Positions 1 through 8,570 of a stretch of DNA of 64,000 nucleotides are shown here, in pieces (the first letter of the stretch is position 1; each line of letters begins with the position of its first letter). The position numbers and the translations under genes were made by a program. The notes beneath the pieces are model-generated. The model did no database searches. It worked only from the letters and a program-made list of their open reading frames with translations, and was not told where the DNA came from. This DNA is from Gracilibacillus kekensis (lineage in GTDB: Bacteria > Bacillota > Bacilli > Bacillales > Amphibacillaceae): contig NZ_FRCZ01000001.1 in assembly GCF_900143085.1 (NCBI RefSeq), positions 1,054,001 to 1,118,000 on the forward strand. Reading direction: 5' to 3'.

Positions 1-1100
1 ACTTTTGGAAGCCCGCTTATCTCCTCTAAAGTTTCGGAATATCCGTTTGCTTTAATTTTTTGTTGTAATTCTACCGCTTCGGGATCACCATTATCTTGAT
101 ACTGCATAGCAGCTGCAATCACCTTTGTTAAGTTCTCAGGTGCTCGATTGAATAACTCCATATAAAGCGTTGCAGGTCGAATTAAGCGATCATTGGCGCT
201 AAGTTTTCGTAGCGGTCCGCGACCTACCCTGATTACTTGATCAGACAAATAAGGGTTCGTAAATCTACCTATAATTTTTTCGCGGTATTGCTCATGTGTG
301 TCGCGATCAAATTGATATTTTTCGATCAGTACATCACCTGTTTCTTTTAAGGCACCCTCCACTACTTGACGAAGATTTTGATCTTGGATCGCTTCTTCGA
401 TGGTTTGGTGATAATATTTTTGCCCCAAATAAGCGGCAGCTGCGTGACCTGTGTTAACAGTAAAAAGTTTTCGTTCAATATAAGGGGTTAACTCTTCGAC
501 ATAAGTGATACCTTTAATATTGGGCACTTCCCCTTTCATACTCGGCATTTCCACTACCCATTCATAGTATGGTTCAACAGAGACGGTGAGCATTTTCTCA
601 TTTGATTGATTTGGTACAATACGGTCTACAGCAGCATCCGGAAATCCTGCTAATGATAGAACGGTTGATTTTTGTTCCGCTGGTATATGTTCCAACACTT
701 TTTCTTTTAATAACCTACTTCCACCGATCATATTTTCACAGGCAATGATATTGACTGGATCATCTGATTGGCGAAATCGCTGAAGTAAGCCGTTAGCAAT
801 GTTTCCAGCAATAATAGGTAAGACATTTGGACCTACCGCAGTCGTAATGATATCTGCAGTAGCAATGGCATCAGACACATCTTCAAGTTGATCACTACTA
901 TTAATCCCCGAAATATTAGTCACGATCTGCTCCTGTTGATCTTGATCCGCCAATAGCACACGGTATTGCTTGTGTTGATTGATCGCATCGATTATTTCCT
1001 TATTCACATCAACAAAAGTAGTGTGATATCCTGCATCATGAAGCAATAACCCAATAAATCCCCGGCCAATATTACCTGCTCCAAAGTGAACAGCTTTCAT
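1..1100 (-). CDS. mtlD: Mannitol-1-phosphate 5-dehydrogenase, C-terminus cut by window edge
   Basis: Oxidises mannitol 1-phosphate to fructose 6-phosphate with NAD in the cytoplasm, the step after PTS uptake of mannitol. The minus-strand frame opens at the ATG at 1098-1100 and stays open to base 1, giving 366 residues. The family is about 385 residues, so only the last 20 or so are missing. The N-terminus carries the Rossmann dinucleotide site (GAGNIGRGFIG), and an NTGHAA segment with the family histidine lies further on. The start overlaps the mtlF stop by one base (TAATG), so the two genes are translationally coupled. It is the last visible gene of mtlA-mtlR-mtlF-mtlD. Confidence 0.95.
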   Translation of the reverse strand, partial: MKAVHFGAGNIGRGFIGLLLHDAGYHTTFVDVNKEIIDAINQHKQYRVLLADQDQQEQIVTNISGINSSDQLEDVSDAIATADIITTAVGPNVLPIIAGNIANGLLQRFRQSDDPVNIIACENMIGGSRLLKEKVLEHIPAEQKSTVLSLAGFPDAAVDRIVPNQSNEKMLTVSVEPYYEWVVEMPSMKGEVPNIKGITYVEELTPYIERKLFTVNTGHAAAAYLGQKYYHQTIEEAIQDQNLRQVVEGALKETGDVLIEKYQFDRDTHEQYREKIIGRFTNPYLSDQVIRVGRGPLRKLSANDRLIRPATLYMELFNRAPENLTKVIAAAMQYQDNGDPEAVELQQKIKANGYSETLEEISGLPK

Positions 1101-1534
1101 TAATTTACGCCTCCTAATAGATCAAGTATATCTTCTTTTGTGCTTGCTTTGATCAATTGCTGAATATTGTCTTCTCCTGCACATACTAGAGCTATTTTGG
1201 ATAATATTTCTAAATGTTCATCACCTTTACCTGCAATACCTATTAAAATATTGACGGTATTCCCATCAAAATCCACTCCGTCTGGAACGATTACGACAGA
1301 TAATCCTGTTTCCAGTACCGCTTTTTTTGCATCTTCCGTACCATGCGGGATCGCTACATTGTTACCAATATAGGTGGAGGTTACTTGTTCGCGTTCAATC
1401 ATTTTGTCAACATAACCTGCTTCCACATAGCCATTATCTTTTAAGATATTTCCAGTAAAACGGATGGCTTCTTCCTTATTACTTAATGTTGCACCTAATA
1501 TAATGTTGTTTGTAGTTAAAATCTCTTTTGCCAT
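1100..1534 (-). CDS. mtlF: PTS mannitol-specific EIIA component
   Basis: Cytoplasmic phosphocarrier that passes phosphate from HPr to the IIB domain of MtlA. The phosphorylated histidine sits in the AIPHGT motif near residue 64. Length is about 144 residues, usual for a stand-alone EIIA-Mtl. Two in-frame ATGs lie close together at 1540 and 1534. The ribosome binding site AAGGAG is about 3 bases from the first and 9 from the second, so the second (MAKEIL) is preferred. It lies 8 bases after mtlR and overlaps mtlD by one base, so one mRNA is expected. Confidence 0.93.
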   Translation of the reverse strand: MAKEILTTNNIILGATLSNKEEAIRFTGNILKDNGYVEAGYVDKMIEREQVTSTYIGNNVAIPHGTEDAKKAVLETGLSVVIVPDGVDFDGNTVNILIGIAGKGDEHLEILSKIALVCAGEDNIQQLIKASTKEDILDLLGGVN

Positions 1535-1548
1535 GTTCATGCACTCCT

Positions 1549-3651
1549 TTATTCTGAATCTATTTTTTCTGTTATAAACTCGTGTAACTGCTGTGCTAAA
1601 TACGTACTGATTGCTTCTTGATCTTGCGATTGGAAAAGGTTTTTACTTTCTCCATCTTTAATTAATAAACCACTGATAAAACTCAACACTTCTAAGCCAA
1701 CTTCCTCTATATTTTCAGGAGAGATCATTAATAAAAGGTTCTCCATAACGACAGGGTTACCATCCATTCCATCAACTTGGATGGATGGGTGAAGTGGATG
1801 GATCGAAAAGGAAGGCTTTATTACCTCGTCACTTCGCGTGTGTATTAGTGCTAGCGAGGAATCAGGAATCCCTAACCCTCCCATTTCCATTCGTTTGAGC
1901 AACTTGGCTACTACCTTTTTGCTATTGTTTACTACTTGTCGTTCTTTTAACTGATCACATATTGTTTGTAATACAGTTTCTACATGCTCCACTCCTGATA
2001 CAGGTTGCAGATAAAAACCATTAAGGATAGGTACGACTTGATTCGAGTATTGTTGCATGAGATATAATCGTTTTTGTACATCTTGTTTCGATGTGGCCGG
2101 TTTTGTTTTTTTCATTTCTGTTGTGATGTTTAGACTCAGTTTCAACTGTCGTATTTTACGATTAATATGATGGATATCGGTTTTGGTTAACATCGGTGAG
2201 GCTAAAATATATTCCTTCCGAATGTGCTTAATCGGAACGGTGGAGACGATGAGATCATAATCAGATGGATTGATTTTATCCAAAGCAAATAAGGAATGAT
2301 TCTCTACAGAATCAACCTCTGTGAAATGTTGACTGATTTTAGTCGCCAACATTTTCGAGGTGCCGATACCACTGGAGCAGACAACCAATGCTTTTAGTGA
2401 TACGTTGTCTTCTACTTTTAACAATGCCGATGCAAAGTGTAAGACAAGATAGGCTGTTTCTTCTTTTGGAAACGTTAAAGCTGGAAAGACATGCCTCACA
2501 CCTGTTTCGATCAAGTTAAATAATTGCGGATAATCCTTTTCTATTTCGTCTACTAACGGATTTTTAATATTCATCCCTTGTTGTAATCGATAAATAGCTG
2601 GCTTTAGATGGGCGACTAAATCATTTAAAATATGACCTTCTGCCATGAATGATTGATCAGTGTGCTTACTAACAAATTCGATTAACTCTTTTGCCTTAAA
2701 TGCGATATCTAATGACGATTCTTCCAATAAATAGTCATGGTCATAACGTAATTTGGCACCAAGTAAATGCATCGTAATATAACCTGTTTCATCATTAGGT
2801 ATAGGAATGTTGAATATTTTTTCCAGTTCATTCAGTATCTCTTTTGCAATTGTATATTCTGCTGAATCCTCTAATTCACGAAGATAAGCTTCGTCAAATT
2901 GGATCGTCTCTCCCTTTTGCAGTCGTTCTAATGCTAACGCGAGATGGACAACGAGGCCAACATAAGCACTATCTGCTAATTCATAGGGAAGTTTTTGCCG
3001 CATTTGATCAATGGTTTGTTCGATTATTGTTAATTTTGTCCGGTCTACTAAACCAAGTAATCGGTTGGAGATTGTATCGGTTTGGTCTTGTGATTGTTTT
3101 TCAATATTTTTGCGTAACAGTGTGATCACTTCTGACTCGTCAACATGCTTTGAAATCAAATAGCTAATCGCAGAGCGTTTATTGGTTTCGTCACCTTCCA
3201 TTTTGACCCCATAGCCTCGTTTTCGAACTAATTGCAACTCGTACTTTTCCAATAACGGCTGTAATATATCTAAATCATTACTAACTGTTGCAATAGTGAC
3301 ATGCAACTCGTTTGCTAATGCATATAGCTTGAGTGGTTCATTTGCTTCGAGTAACGTTGTTAAAATCATTGCTTGTCGTTCTTCTGGGGTGTAATCGGTA
3401 TGTTCCAGTTGAAGAATTGCCAGTTTTAACTGCTGTTTATTTTCTAGTTCTCCGACAATCGAGATGCCAACACCTGCTTTTTTATGAATCGAAAGATCAT
3501 GTTGCCTGAAGATCTCTTCTGCATTTTTCAAGTCACGATGTACCGTCCGTTCACTCACATCAAGTTCATTCGCTAATTGTCGAATCGTAATAGCATCATG
3601 TAGCGATAATAACAGTTCGATCAATTTACGCTCTCTCCCGGACATATACAA
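1549..3651 (-). CDS. mtlR: Mannitol operon transcriptional activator (PRD family)
   Basis: BglG/MtlR-type DNA-binding activator whose activity is set by PTS phosphorylation. About 700 residues, as expected. Order seen: N-terminal helix-turn-helix (ITIRQLANELDVSERTVHRDL, about residues 20-40), a second HTH region near 85-130, two PRD modules (about 170-400), an EIIB-like domain with a Cys in VVCSSGIGTSK (about 413), and a C-terminal EIIA-like domain with ALIHTRS. In Bacillus and Geobacillus MtlR activates mtlA when the IIA/IIB-like domains are unphosphorylated. The start is ambiguous: a TTG at 3651 has GGGGTG six bases upstream, while an ATG at 3645 (MSGRERK) is 12 bases from it. It sits between mtlA and mtlF and has its own copy of the upstream box at 3736-3791. 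Confidence 0.93.
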   Translation of the reverse strand: MYMSGRERKLIELLLSLHDAITIRQLANELDVSERTVHRDLKNAEEIFRQHDLSIHKKAGVGISIVGELENKQQLKLAILQLEHTDYTPEERQAMILTTLLEANEPLKLYALANELHVTIATVSNDLDILQPLLEKYELQLVRKRGYGVKMEGDETNKRSAISYLISKHVDESEVITLLRKNIEKQSQDQTDTISNRLLGLVDRTKLTIIEQTIDQMRQKLPYELADSAYVGLVVHLALALERLQKGETIQFDEAYLRELEDSAEYTIAKEILNELEKIFNIPIPNDETGYITMHLLGAKLRYDHDYLLEESSLDIAFKAKELIEFVSKHTDQSFMAEGHILNDLVAHLKPAIYRLQQGMNIKNPLVDEIEKDYPQLFNLIETGVRHVFPALTFPKEETAYLVLHFASALLKVEDNVSLKALVVCSSGIGTSKMLATKISQHFTEVDSVENHSLFALDKINPSDYDLIVSTVPIKHIRKEYILASPMLTKTDIHHINRKIRQLKLSLNITTEMKKTKPATSKQDVQKRLYLMQQYSNQVVPILNGFYLQPVSGVEHVETVLQTICDQLKERQVVNNSKKVVAKLLKRMEMGGLGIPDSSLALIHTRSDEVIKPSFSIHPLHPSIQVDGMDGNPVVMENLLLMISPENIEEVGLEVLSFISGLLIKDGESKNLFQSQDQEAISTYLAQQLHEFITEKIDSE

Positions 3652-3735
3652 GTCTTACACCCCATTTCATGTTGGTTGTTGATACAATTAAATAGGTTTT
3701 TCTTATATCTTTATTTTACAGGGCTAACTAGTAGT

Positions 3736-3791
3736 TATTCAATCTAATCTTGTTCGGATTTAGGCAAGGGAGATGTTGACATTATTAAATA
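3736..3791 (-). promoter_or_regulatory. Duplicated MtlR-type box upstream of mtlR
   Basis: This 56-bp stretch is nearly repeated at 5692-5747 upstream of mtlA. Shared blocks on the plus strand are TATTCAATCTAATCT, then 12 unconserved bases, then GGCAAGGG(A/G)(A/G)ATGTTGACA, then two bases and ATTAAATAA. Spacing is identical in both copies. On the minus strand TTGAAT followed 18 bases later by TAAAAT could be the promoter. Because the copies precede the PTS gene and its regulator, the likely ligand is MtlR. That is inference. Confidence 0.7.
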
Positions 3792-4038
3792 ACTGTAATG
3801 CTAATATTTTGGATTGTTACACTTAGACAATAAATAAGCTTATATTGATAACATTGATAAGTAATCTAATAATAAATTGATGGGGAATAGTGAATACGCC
3901 AACATTATTATTCTTGCTTGAGTTGCAGAGTATAAAAGAGCGCAGGCGTCGGCTTTTACTCCTGCGGGATGTTTTTATCCGAAGAACCACTTTTTAAGCG
4001 CCTTTTGCTTAAAAAGTTAACTGAGAAGAAAAACGCGC

Positions 4039-4132
4039 GGAAAGGGAAGCCGACAAGCCGAAGCGGTTGTTATGCAGTTCTCAAATCTCATAATTAGAAA
4101 CTAGAGTTATGTCGCATTGTCCTGCTTATGCG
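4039..4132. repeat. Dispersed intergenic repeat, copy 1
   Basis: About 95 bases related, in opposite orientation, to 10078-10157. Matching segments include GAAGC(C/G)GACAAGCCG(A/T)AGCG at one end and (G/A)(T/C)TATGTCGCA near the other, separated by diverged sequence. The region to its left (3933-4038) has another G+C-rich inverted stretch with no gene. Non-coding; no function recognised. Confidence 0.55.
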
Positions 4133-4170
4133 AATAAAATGTCCTTTTAAAAGATGTTGTTAGACATGTA

Positions 4171-4204
4171 AAAAGGTTCCTTCGTTATTACAAAGGAACC
4201 TTCT
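4171..4204 (-). terminator. Rho-independent terminator after mtlA
   Basis: A perfect 10-bp stem, AAGGTTCCTT with AAGGAACCTT, and a loop of about 10 bases lie 5 bases after the mtlA stop. On the minus strand the stem is followed by TTTTTAC. It would separate mtlA transcription from mtlRFD, which lie beyond a 557-base gap with their own box. Confidence 0.8.
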
Positions 4205-4208
4205 TACA

Positions 4209-5612
4209 TTAATTATTTTTCAATTGTTCGACTAATTCTTCATATTTCGGGCTGTTCAAGAAATTATCTACCGAAATGTGTTGTGCGTTTGGAACTTTTG
4301 CTTTTGCACGATCTGTTAAATCTTTATGAGTAATGATAATATCAACTTCACTTGGTAAATTATTAATCGCCTTGTTCGTGACTTCGATCCCTTCAATACC
4401 TGCTTTCTTAAACTTATCCTTGAGTAAAGAAGCACCCATCGCACTTGAGCCCATTCCTGCATCACAAGCAAAAATAACTTTATTGACTTCTCCAGCTATT
4501 TCATTGCTTCCTCTTAGGGATTCAGACACGGAGCTTTTCTTTCCTTTCATTTCTTCCATTTGACTTGCAGCTTGTGAAATGTCTTCACTCTCTGCTTTGC
4601 TTGCCTTCAATATAACAGAGGCAATCAGGAAGGAAACAACTGTTGCAACCAGTACACCAAGCAACACAGCTAGATGATCTCCTTTAGCTGTCATTGCCAT
4701 AAGAGCAAAAATACTGCCTGGTGACGGAGTTGCGGATAAACCTGCATTAAATATACTGAAGGTGAAAACACCACTAACGCCCCCACCAATTGCTGCTAAT
4801 AACAGAGCAGGTTTCATTAATATATACGGGAAGTAAATCTCATGAATACCTCCCAAAAAGTGAATCACCGTTGCACCAGATGCTGAACTTCTTGCCATAC
4901 CTTTACCGAAGACGACGAAGGCTAACAAAATACCCAAACCTGGTCCAGGATTTGTCTCCAGTAAGAATAATATTGATTTCCCTGTTTCAGAAGCTTGCTC
5001 TACGCCTAGCGGACTTAGAATTCCATGATTAATTGCATTATTCAAAAATAATACCTTCGCTGGTTCAATGATAATATTTGCTAATGGCAGTAAGCCTGCA
5101 TTGACCATAACTTCTACACCAGCTGCTAAAACGTCACTTAACCCGGAAACGATTGGTCCGATAATTTTCAAAGCAATTCCTGATAAAATCGCACCTAGAA
5201 TACCTGCCGAAAAGTTGTTATAAAGCATCTCAAAGCCTGATCGAATACGATGTTGAAACGCCTTATCCATAACTTTAGTAAGGTAACCACCGAGTGGCCC
5301 CATAAGCATCGCACCTAAAAACATTGGGATGTCTGCTCCGACAATTACACCCATTGTCGCTGTTGCACCTACAACACCACCACGAATATCGTGGATCATT
5401 TTACCTCCTGTAAAACCAATTATTAATGGTAATAAGTAATTGATCATTGGCCCTACAAGCTCAGCTAAACTTTCATTAGGAATCCAACCTGTCGGAATAA
5501 ATAATGCGGTAATAAGTCCCCAAGCGATAAAAGCAGCAATGTTTGGCATAATCATTCCACTGAGGTAACTACCAAAACGCTGAATTTTTGCACGAAATCC
5601 TGCTTGTGCCAT
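4209..5612 (-). CDS. mtlA: PTS mannitol-specific EIICB permease
   Basis: Membrane permease that imports and phosphorylates mannitol to mannitol 1-phosphate. About 467 residues. The N-terminal two thirds is the IIC membrane domain, including GGIHEIYFPYILM with the conserved GI(H)E sugar-site motif. The C-terminus is the IIB domain with the phosphorylated cysteine in FACDAGMGSS. A IIA domain is absent and is supplied by MtlF. The start chosen is MAQAGFR at 5612, because GGAAGGGG lies 8-9 bases upstream. An ATG at 5618 is too close to that site, and a longer open frame to 5648 lacks homology. First gene of the locus, with a cre-like site and an MtlR-type box upstream. Confidence 0.95.
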   Translation of the reverse strand: MAQAGFRAKIQRFGSYLSGMIMPNIAAFIAWGLITALFIPTGWIPNESLAELVGPMINYLLPLIIGFTGGKMIHDIRGGVVGATATMGVIVGADIPMFLGAMLMGPLGGYLTKVMDKAFQHRIRSGFEMLYNNFSAGILGAILSGIALKIIGPIVSGLSDVLAAGVEVMVNAGLLPLANIIIEPAKVLFLNNAINHGILSPLGVEQASETGKSILFLLETNPGPGLGILLAFVVFGKGMARSSASGATVIHFLGGIHEIYFPYILMKPALLLAAIGGGVSGVFTFSIFNAGLSATPSPGSIFALMAMTAKGDHLAVLLGVLVATVVSFLIASVILKASKAESEDISQAASQMEEMKGKKSSVSESLRGSNEIAGEVNKVIFACDAGMGSSAMGASLLKDKFKKAGIEGIEVTNKAINNLPSEVDIIITHKDLTDRAKAKVPNAQHISVDNFLNSPKYEELVEQLKNN

Positions 5613-5672
5613 CTTCATTTCCCCTTCCCTCTTTAAAATGGAGTACATTAAAAATTATTGCTTATTTTTAGA

Positions 5673-5686
5673 TTATAGCGTTTACA
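5673..5686 (-). promoter_or_regulatory. cre-like CcpA site at the mtlA promoter
   Basis: On the minus strand the bases read TGTAAACGCTATAA, matching about 12 of 14 positions of the CcpA consensus TGWAANCGNTNWCA. It overlaps the likely -10 TATAAT and lies 60 bases before the mtlA start, which fits glucose repression. Confidence 0.55.
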
Positions 5687-5691
5687 CCAGA

Positions 5692-5747
5692 TATTCAATC
5701 TAATCTAAACGTCCTTTTGGCAAGGGGAATGTTGACAGGATTAAATA
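5692..5747 (-). promoter_or_regulatory. MtlR-type box upstream of mtlA
   Basis: Second copy of the 56-bp box at 3736-3791, with the same block order and spacing, 80 bases upstream of the mtlA start. On the minus strand it ends in TTGAAT and is followed by TATAAT, so it occupies the place where an activator would bind just upstream of and across the -35. Confidence 0.72.
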
Positions 5748-5804
5748 ATATTCTATCCATAAAAAAATCCCGTACTTCTTTACGAGGATTCACACGATTC
5801 TTTT

Positions 5805-6368
5805 TTATTTATCTATCCCAAAACCGTACAACAGATAGGAAACACTTTTGCGAATATACTCCTCTGGAGAAAGTGTTTGATTACCGTTTCTCCATTCTAC
5901 TGATGCTCCATATAATCCCCAGCTTAACATCGTTGCCATCGAGTGGATCGTTGACTCTGGTTCATTCGGATATTGAATCGTTAGTTTTTTGATAAAGATA
6001 ACAGACAGCTGGTCCTTAATGATACGGGCAATGGTCTCTTCATAGCCACGATGACAACGCTGAGATAAGGAACGCTGAAAATTAGTAATAGCGATGAACA
6101 ATTGCACCATTTCCTCTTCATCCAGCTCCTCTTTCTGATAGGCTTCCTGTTTTAAGTTAATCATTAAAACGTCAGCTAGTACCGTTTCTAACAAGTCATA
6201 TATATCCTTAAAATGGTAATAGAAGGTGGCACGATTTATATTCGCATTTGTTGTAATATCCTTAATGGTAATTTGCTTAAACTCCTTTTGACTCGATAGC
6301 TCTATAAACGCATCGGTAATCAGCTGCCTCGTTCTTACTATTCTTGGATCAAAATCTGTCTGAGACAT
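5805..6368 (-). CDS. TetR/AcrR family transcriptional regulator
   Basis: One-component repressor of 187 residues. The N-terminal TetR helix-turn-helix is clear: TRQLITDAFIELSSQKEF, then ITIKDITTNANINRATFYYHFKDIYDLLE (residues about 12-62). The C-terminal ligand domain (about 75-187) resembles the YcgE/TetR_C group with no recognised ligand. It is divergent from the DsbA-like gene at 6527, and a palindrome lies between them at 6406-6423, so it probably represses that gene and itself. Confidence 0.88.
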   Translation of the reverse strand: MSQTDFDPRIVRTRQLITDAFIELSSQKEFKQITIKDITTNANINRATFYYHFKDIYDLLETVLADVLMINLKQEAYQKEELDEEEMVQLFIAITNFQRSLSQRCHRGYEETIARIIKDQLSVIFIKKLTIQYPNEPESTIHSMATMLSWGLYGASVEWRNGNQTLSPEEYIRKSVSYLLYGFGIDK

Positions 6369-6405
6369 GGGATGTTCCTCCTAGTTTTACAACACTTTTT
6401 TATTT

Positions 6406-6423
6406 ATGTTGGATATACAACAT
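6406..6423. promoter_or_regulatory. Palindromic operator for the TetR regulator
   Basis: ATGTTGGATATACAACAT is an 18-bp dyad with 6-bp perfect outer arms (ATGTTG/CAACAT) and only one mismatched pair inside. It lies in the 158-base divergent interval, 38 bases from the tetR start. Further half-sites (ACAACA, TGTTGT) flank it. Confidence 0.6.
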
Positions 6424-6526
6424 TCAAACGGTTTTATTGGTATTAAAATGTGTTGTGTACTTGTACTATTGATTGTATAGCAAACCAAATATATATTCCA
6501 AAATCGTGTTTAAGGAGGAAATTTGA

Positions 6527-7456
6527 ATGTCAAACAATAAAAATATGATGTGTGATATAAATACAGGGATTTGTGGGGAAACGGATGGAGCAGGCATGGA
6601 AATGATGAATTTCCAGCGCCCTCAAAAAAAGATTGACTTATATTATGTGACAGACCCGATTTGCTCCCACTGTTGGGCATTAGAGCCAGTACTTCGACGC
6701 TTCACCGAACAATACGGTGACTATTTCCGCTTTCATACGGTTATAGGTGGCTTATTGGAAAAATGGCATGATGGTCCAATTGATCCCGCTAATGGCATCT
6801 ACCAGCCAGCAGACGTAGTGAAACATTGGCGAGAGGTTGGAGAACATTACCGGATGCCAATCGATGGTAGTCTTATGAAAAATGACCATGTCGAATCATC
6901 CTATCCTGCTTCACGTGTGTTTACAATCATCCAGAAACATCATGGAGCCGAGGTTGCCTCCAGTTTCTTAAGACGTGCCCGAGAAGCGCTATTTATTTTC
7001 AATCAAAACATTGGCAAGGATGAGGTCTTAATAGAGATAGCATCTAAAATGGATCTGGATGGTAAAGCAATGGTAGATGAAGCAAATCAAACGATTGGCC
7101 AGACATTATTATCGGAAAATTTTGACCTTACCAAACAATTAGGGGCAAGAGGCTTTCCTACCATCGTGATGATTAATGAAGAGAACCAGGGAATTAAACT
7201 AGTTGGTAATCGTTCTCTGGAAGACTTCGTACAAGCATTGGAAAAGATTCTAGCTAACACGGAGCTTCAGGCTAGCACTCTACCATCACTTGAAAGCATC
7301 TTAAAGAAAGAAAAAATGCTTTTTGCTAGAGAAATAGAAGTGCTGTATGATCTTCATGAAGACGAACTTGCATCCTTTATTGAAAAAGAACTGGATGCGA
7401 ATGCCTATAAAAGAAACGAAGTATTAGGAGAAGTGTATCTTACCTATAACTATTAA
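6527..7456 (+). CDS. DsbA/FrnE-family thioredoxin-fold protein, SpxH-like
   Basis: 309 residues with a thioredoxin-fold core (about 36-245) of the DsbA/FrnE type. The redox motif CSHC is at residues 46-49 in TDPICSHCWALEP, and the cis-Pro loop is GARGFPTIVMI. The layout matches the family of SpxH (YjbH), the ClpXP adaptor for Spx, whose motif is DPLCPECWSLEP in B. subtilis. Whether this copy is an adaptor or a dithiol oxidoreductase cannot be told. The N-terminal 30 residues add Cys9 and Cys16. A strong AAGGAGGAAA site precedes the ATG. Divergent from the TetR gene, which probably controls it. Confidence 0.75.
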   Translation: MSNNKNMMCDINTGICGETDGAGMEMMNFQRPQKKIDLYYVTDPICSHCWALEPVLRRFTEQYGDYFRFHTVIGGLLEKWHDGPIDPANGIYQPADVVKHWREVGEHYRMPIDGSLMKNDHVESSYPASRVFTIIQKHHGAEVASSFLRRAREALFIFNQNIGKDEVLIEIASKMDLDGKAMVDEANQTIGQTLLSENFDLTKQLGARGFPTIVMINEENQGIKLVGNRSLEDFVQALEKILANTELQASTLPSLESILKKEKMLFAREIEVLYDLHEDELASFIEKELDANAYKRNEVLGEVYLTYNY

Positions 7457-7525
7457 AAAATAAACACTTTTACTAGTAGCAATGGTATAATTACCCATAT
7501 AATCTATTATGAAAGGAGTAATAGG

Positions 7526-8404
7526 ATGGAGGCAGAGTTGGTATACAAGATCAAAGCTTCACTTGGCGAAGGGCCATGTTGGGATACAAGAAATAATATC
7601 CTATATTGGACAGATATAGCAGGAAACGTCATTCATCAATTTGATCCTGTAACAAAACGGAACAAGACTTTTTCGATTGGTCAAATGGTTGGTGCAGTTG
7701 TTGTTGCAGAGGATGGAAGATTAGTCTTAGCCGCTGAACACGGTTTTTATTATTTTGATATTACAACAAATGAATTAGTGGAGATAAGCGATCCTGAGAA
7801 AGGCAACTTGGATAATCGTTTTAATGATGGGAAGGTTGATCCTGCAGGTCGTTTTTGGGCAGGTACGATGCAGAAAAATGACACTCAACCACGAGGGGCA
7901 TTGTACTGTTTGTTTGCAGATCATCATATTGAAGAAAAATTGTCTGGGTTACGAATATCAAATGGAATTGCGTGGGACCTTGAAAAAAGTAGGATGTATT
8001 TTATCGACACTCCCACAGGTAATATCTACGTCTTCCATTATCAAAAGGAAACCGGTGTTATCACCAACCAGCGTGTTGCATTTCCATTCCCTGAGGAGTA
8101 TGGATCTCCTGATGGAATGACGATCGATTCCGAGGGTATGTTGTGGATAGCAGGCTGGGGATCTGGTCAAGTTACTAGGTGGGATCCTTCAACAGGAAAA
8201 GTGTTACTTACCATCAAACTGGCTGCGAAAAACATTACATCCTGTACATTTGGTGGAAAGGACCTTGATACATTATACATCACAACCGCACGAATAGGGA
8301 TGACGGACCAGGAATTAGAGAACCTTCCATTGTCAGGAAGTCTATTTTCGGTGAAGCCTGGAGTAAAAGGGGTACCTGCCTATTACTTTGCAAACAAGCC
8401 TTAA
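7526..8404 (+). CDS. SMP-30/gluconolactonase/LRE family protein
   Basis: Six-bladed beta-propeller lactonase family, 292 residues, full length. Recognisable pieces are LGEGPCWD at the N-terminus (metal-binding Glu), FNDGKVDPAGRFWAGTM, ISNGIAWD (metal-binding Asn) and SPDGMTIDSEG (catalytic Asp). Members hydrolyse sugar lactones such as gluconolactone or use divalent metal for related esters. The substrate here is unknown. Cytosolic, no signal peptide. It follows the DsbA-like gene by 69 bases and has its own ribosome binding site (GAAAGGAG). Confidence 0.88.
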   Translation: MEAELVYKIKASLGEGPCWDTRNNILYWTDIAGNVIHQFDPVTKRNKTFSIGQMVGAVVVAEDGRLVLAAEHGFYYFDITTNELVEISDPEKGNLDNRFNDGKVDPAGRFWAGTMQKNDTQPRGALYCLFADHHIEEKLSGLRISNGIAWDLEKSRMYFIDTPTGNIYVFHYQKETGVITNQRVAFPFPEEYGSPDGMTIDSEGMLWIAGWGSGQVTRWDPSTGKVLLTIKLAAKNITSCTFGGKDLDTLYITTARIGMTDQELENLPLSGSLFSVKPGVKGVPAYYFANKP

Positions 8405-8420
8405 ATCTAGCACTATATAT

Positions 8421-8463
8421 TATAACAGAGGAGGTCGTAATGATTACGACCTCCTCTGTTATT
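8421..8463 (+). terminator. Long hairpin after the SMP-30 gene
   Basis: ATAACAGAGGAGGTCGTAA, a 3-base loop TGA, then the exact reverse complement: a 19-bp perfect stem 16 bases after the stop codon. No U-tract follows on the plus strand, so termination is likely but not of textbook type. The left arm contains GAGGAGG, a sequestered ribosome-binding-like sequence. Confidence 0.55.
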
Positions 8464-8570
8464 ATAATGCAATAACTGCTACCTTTGGATCTACATATAC
8501 TTTTGACAAAAGTGGAAAATTATTGTATAAAAAGTATGGCGTTATCCAAAATTCGAGGAGGATTTTTTTT

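Noticed and set aside
5717-5992. 91-codon plus-strand open frame near the TetR gene
   Set aside because: It lies largely antisense to the TetR gene and begins inside the mtlA upstream box.
8388-8570. Longer start for the acidic lipoprotein
   Set aside because: The extension runs through the SMP-30 stop region and hairpin; the internal ATG has a strong ribosome binding site and a proper lipoprotein signal.
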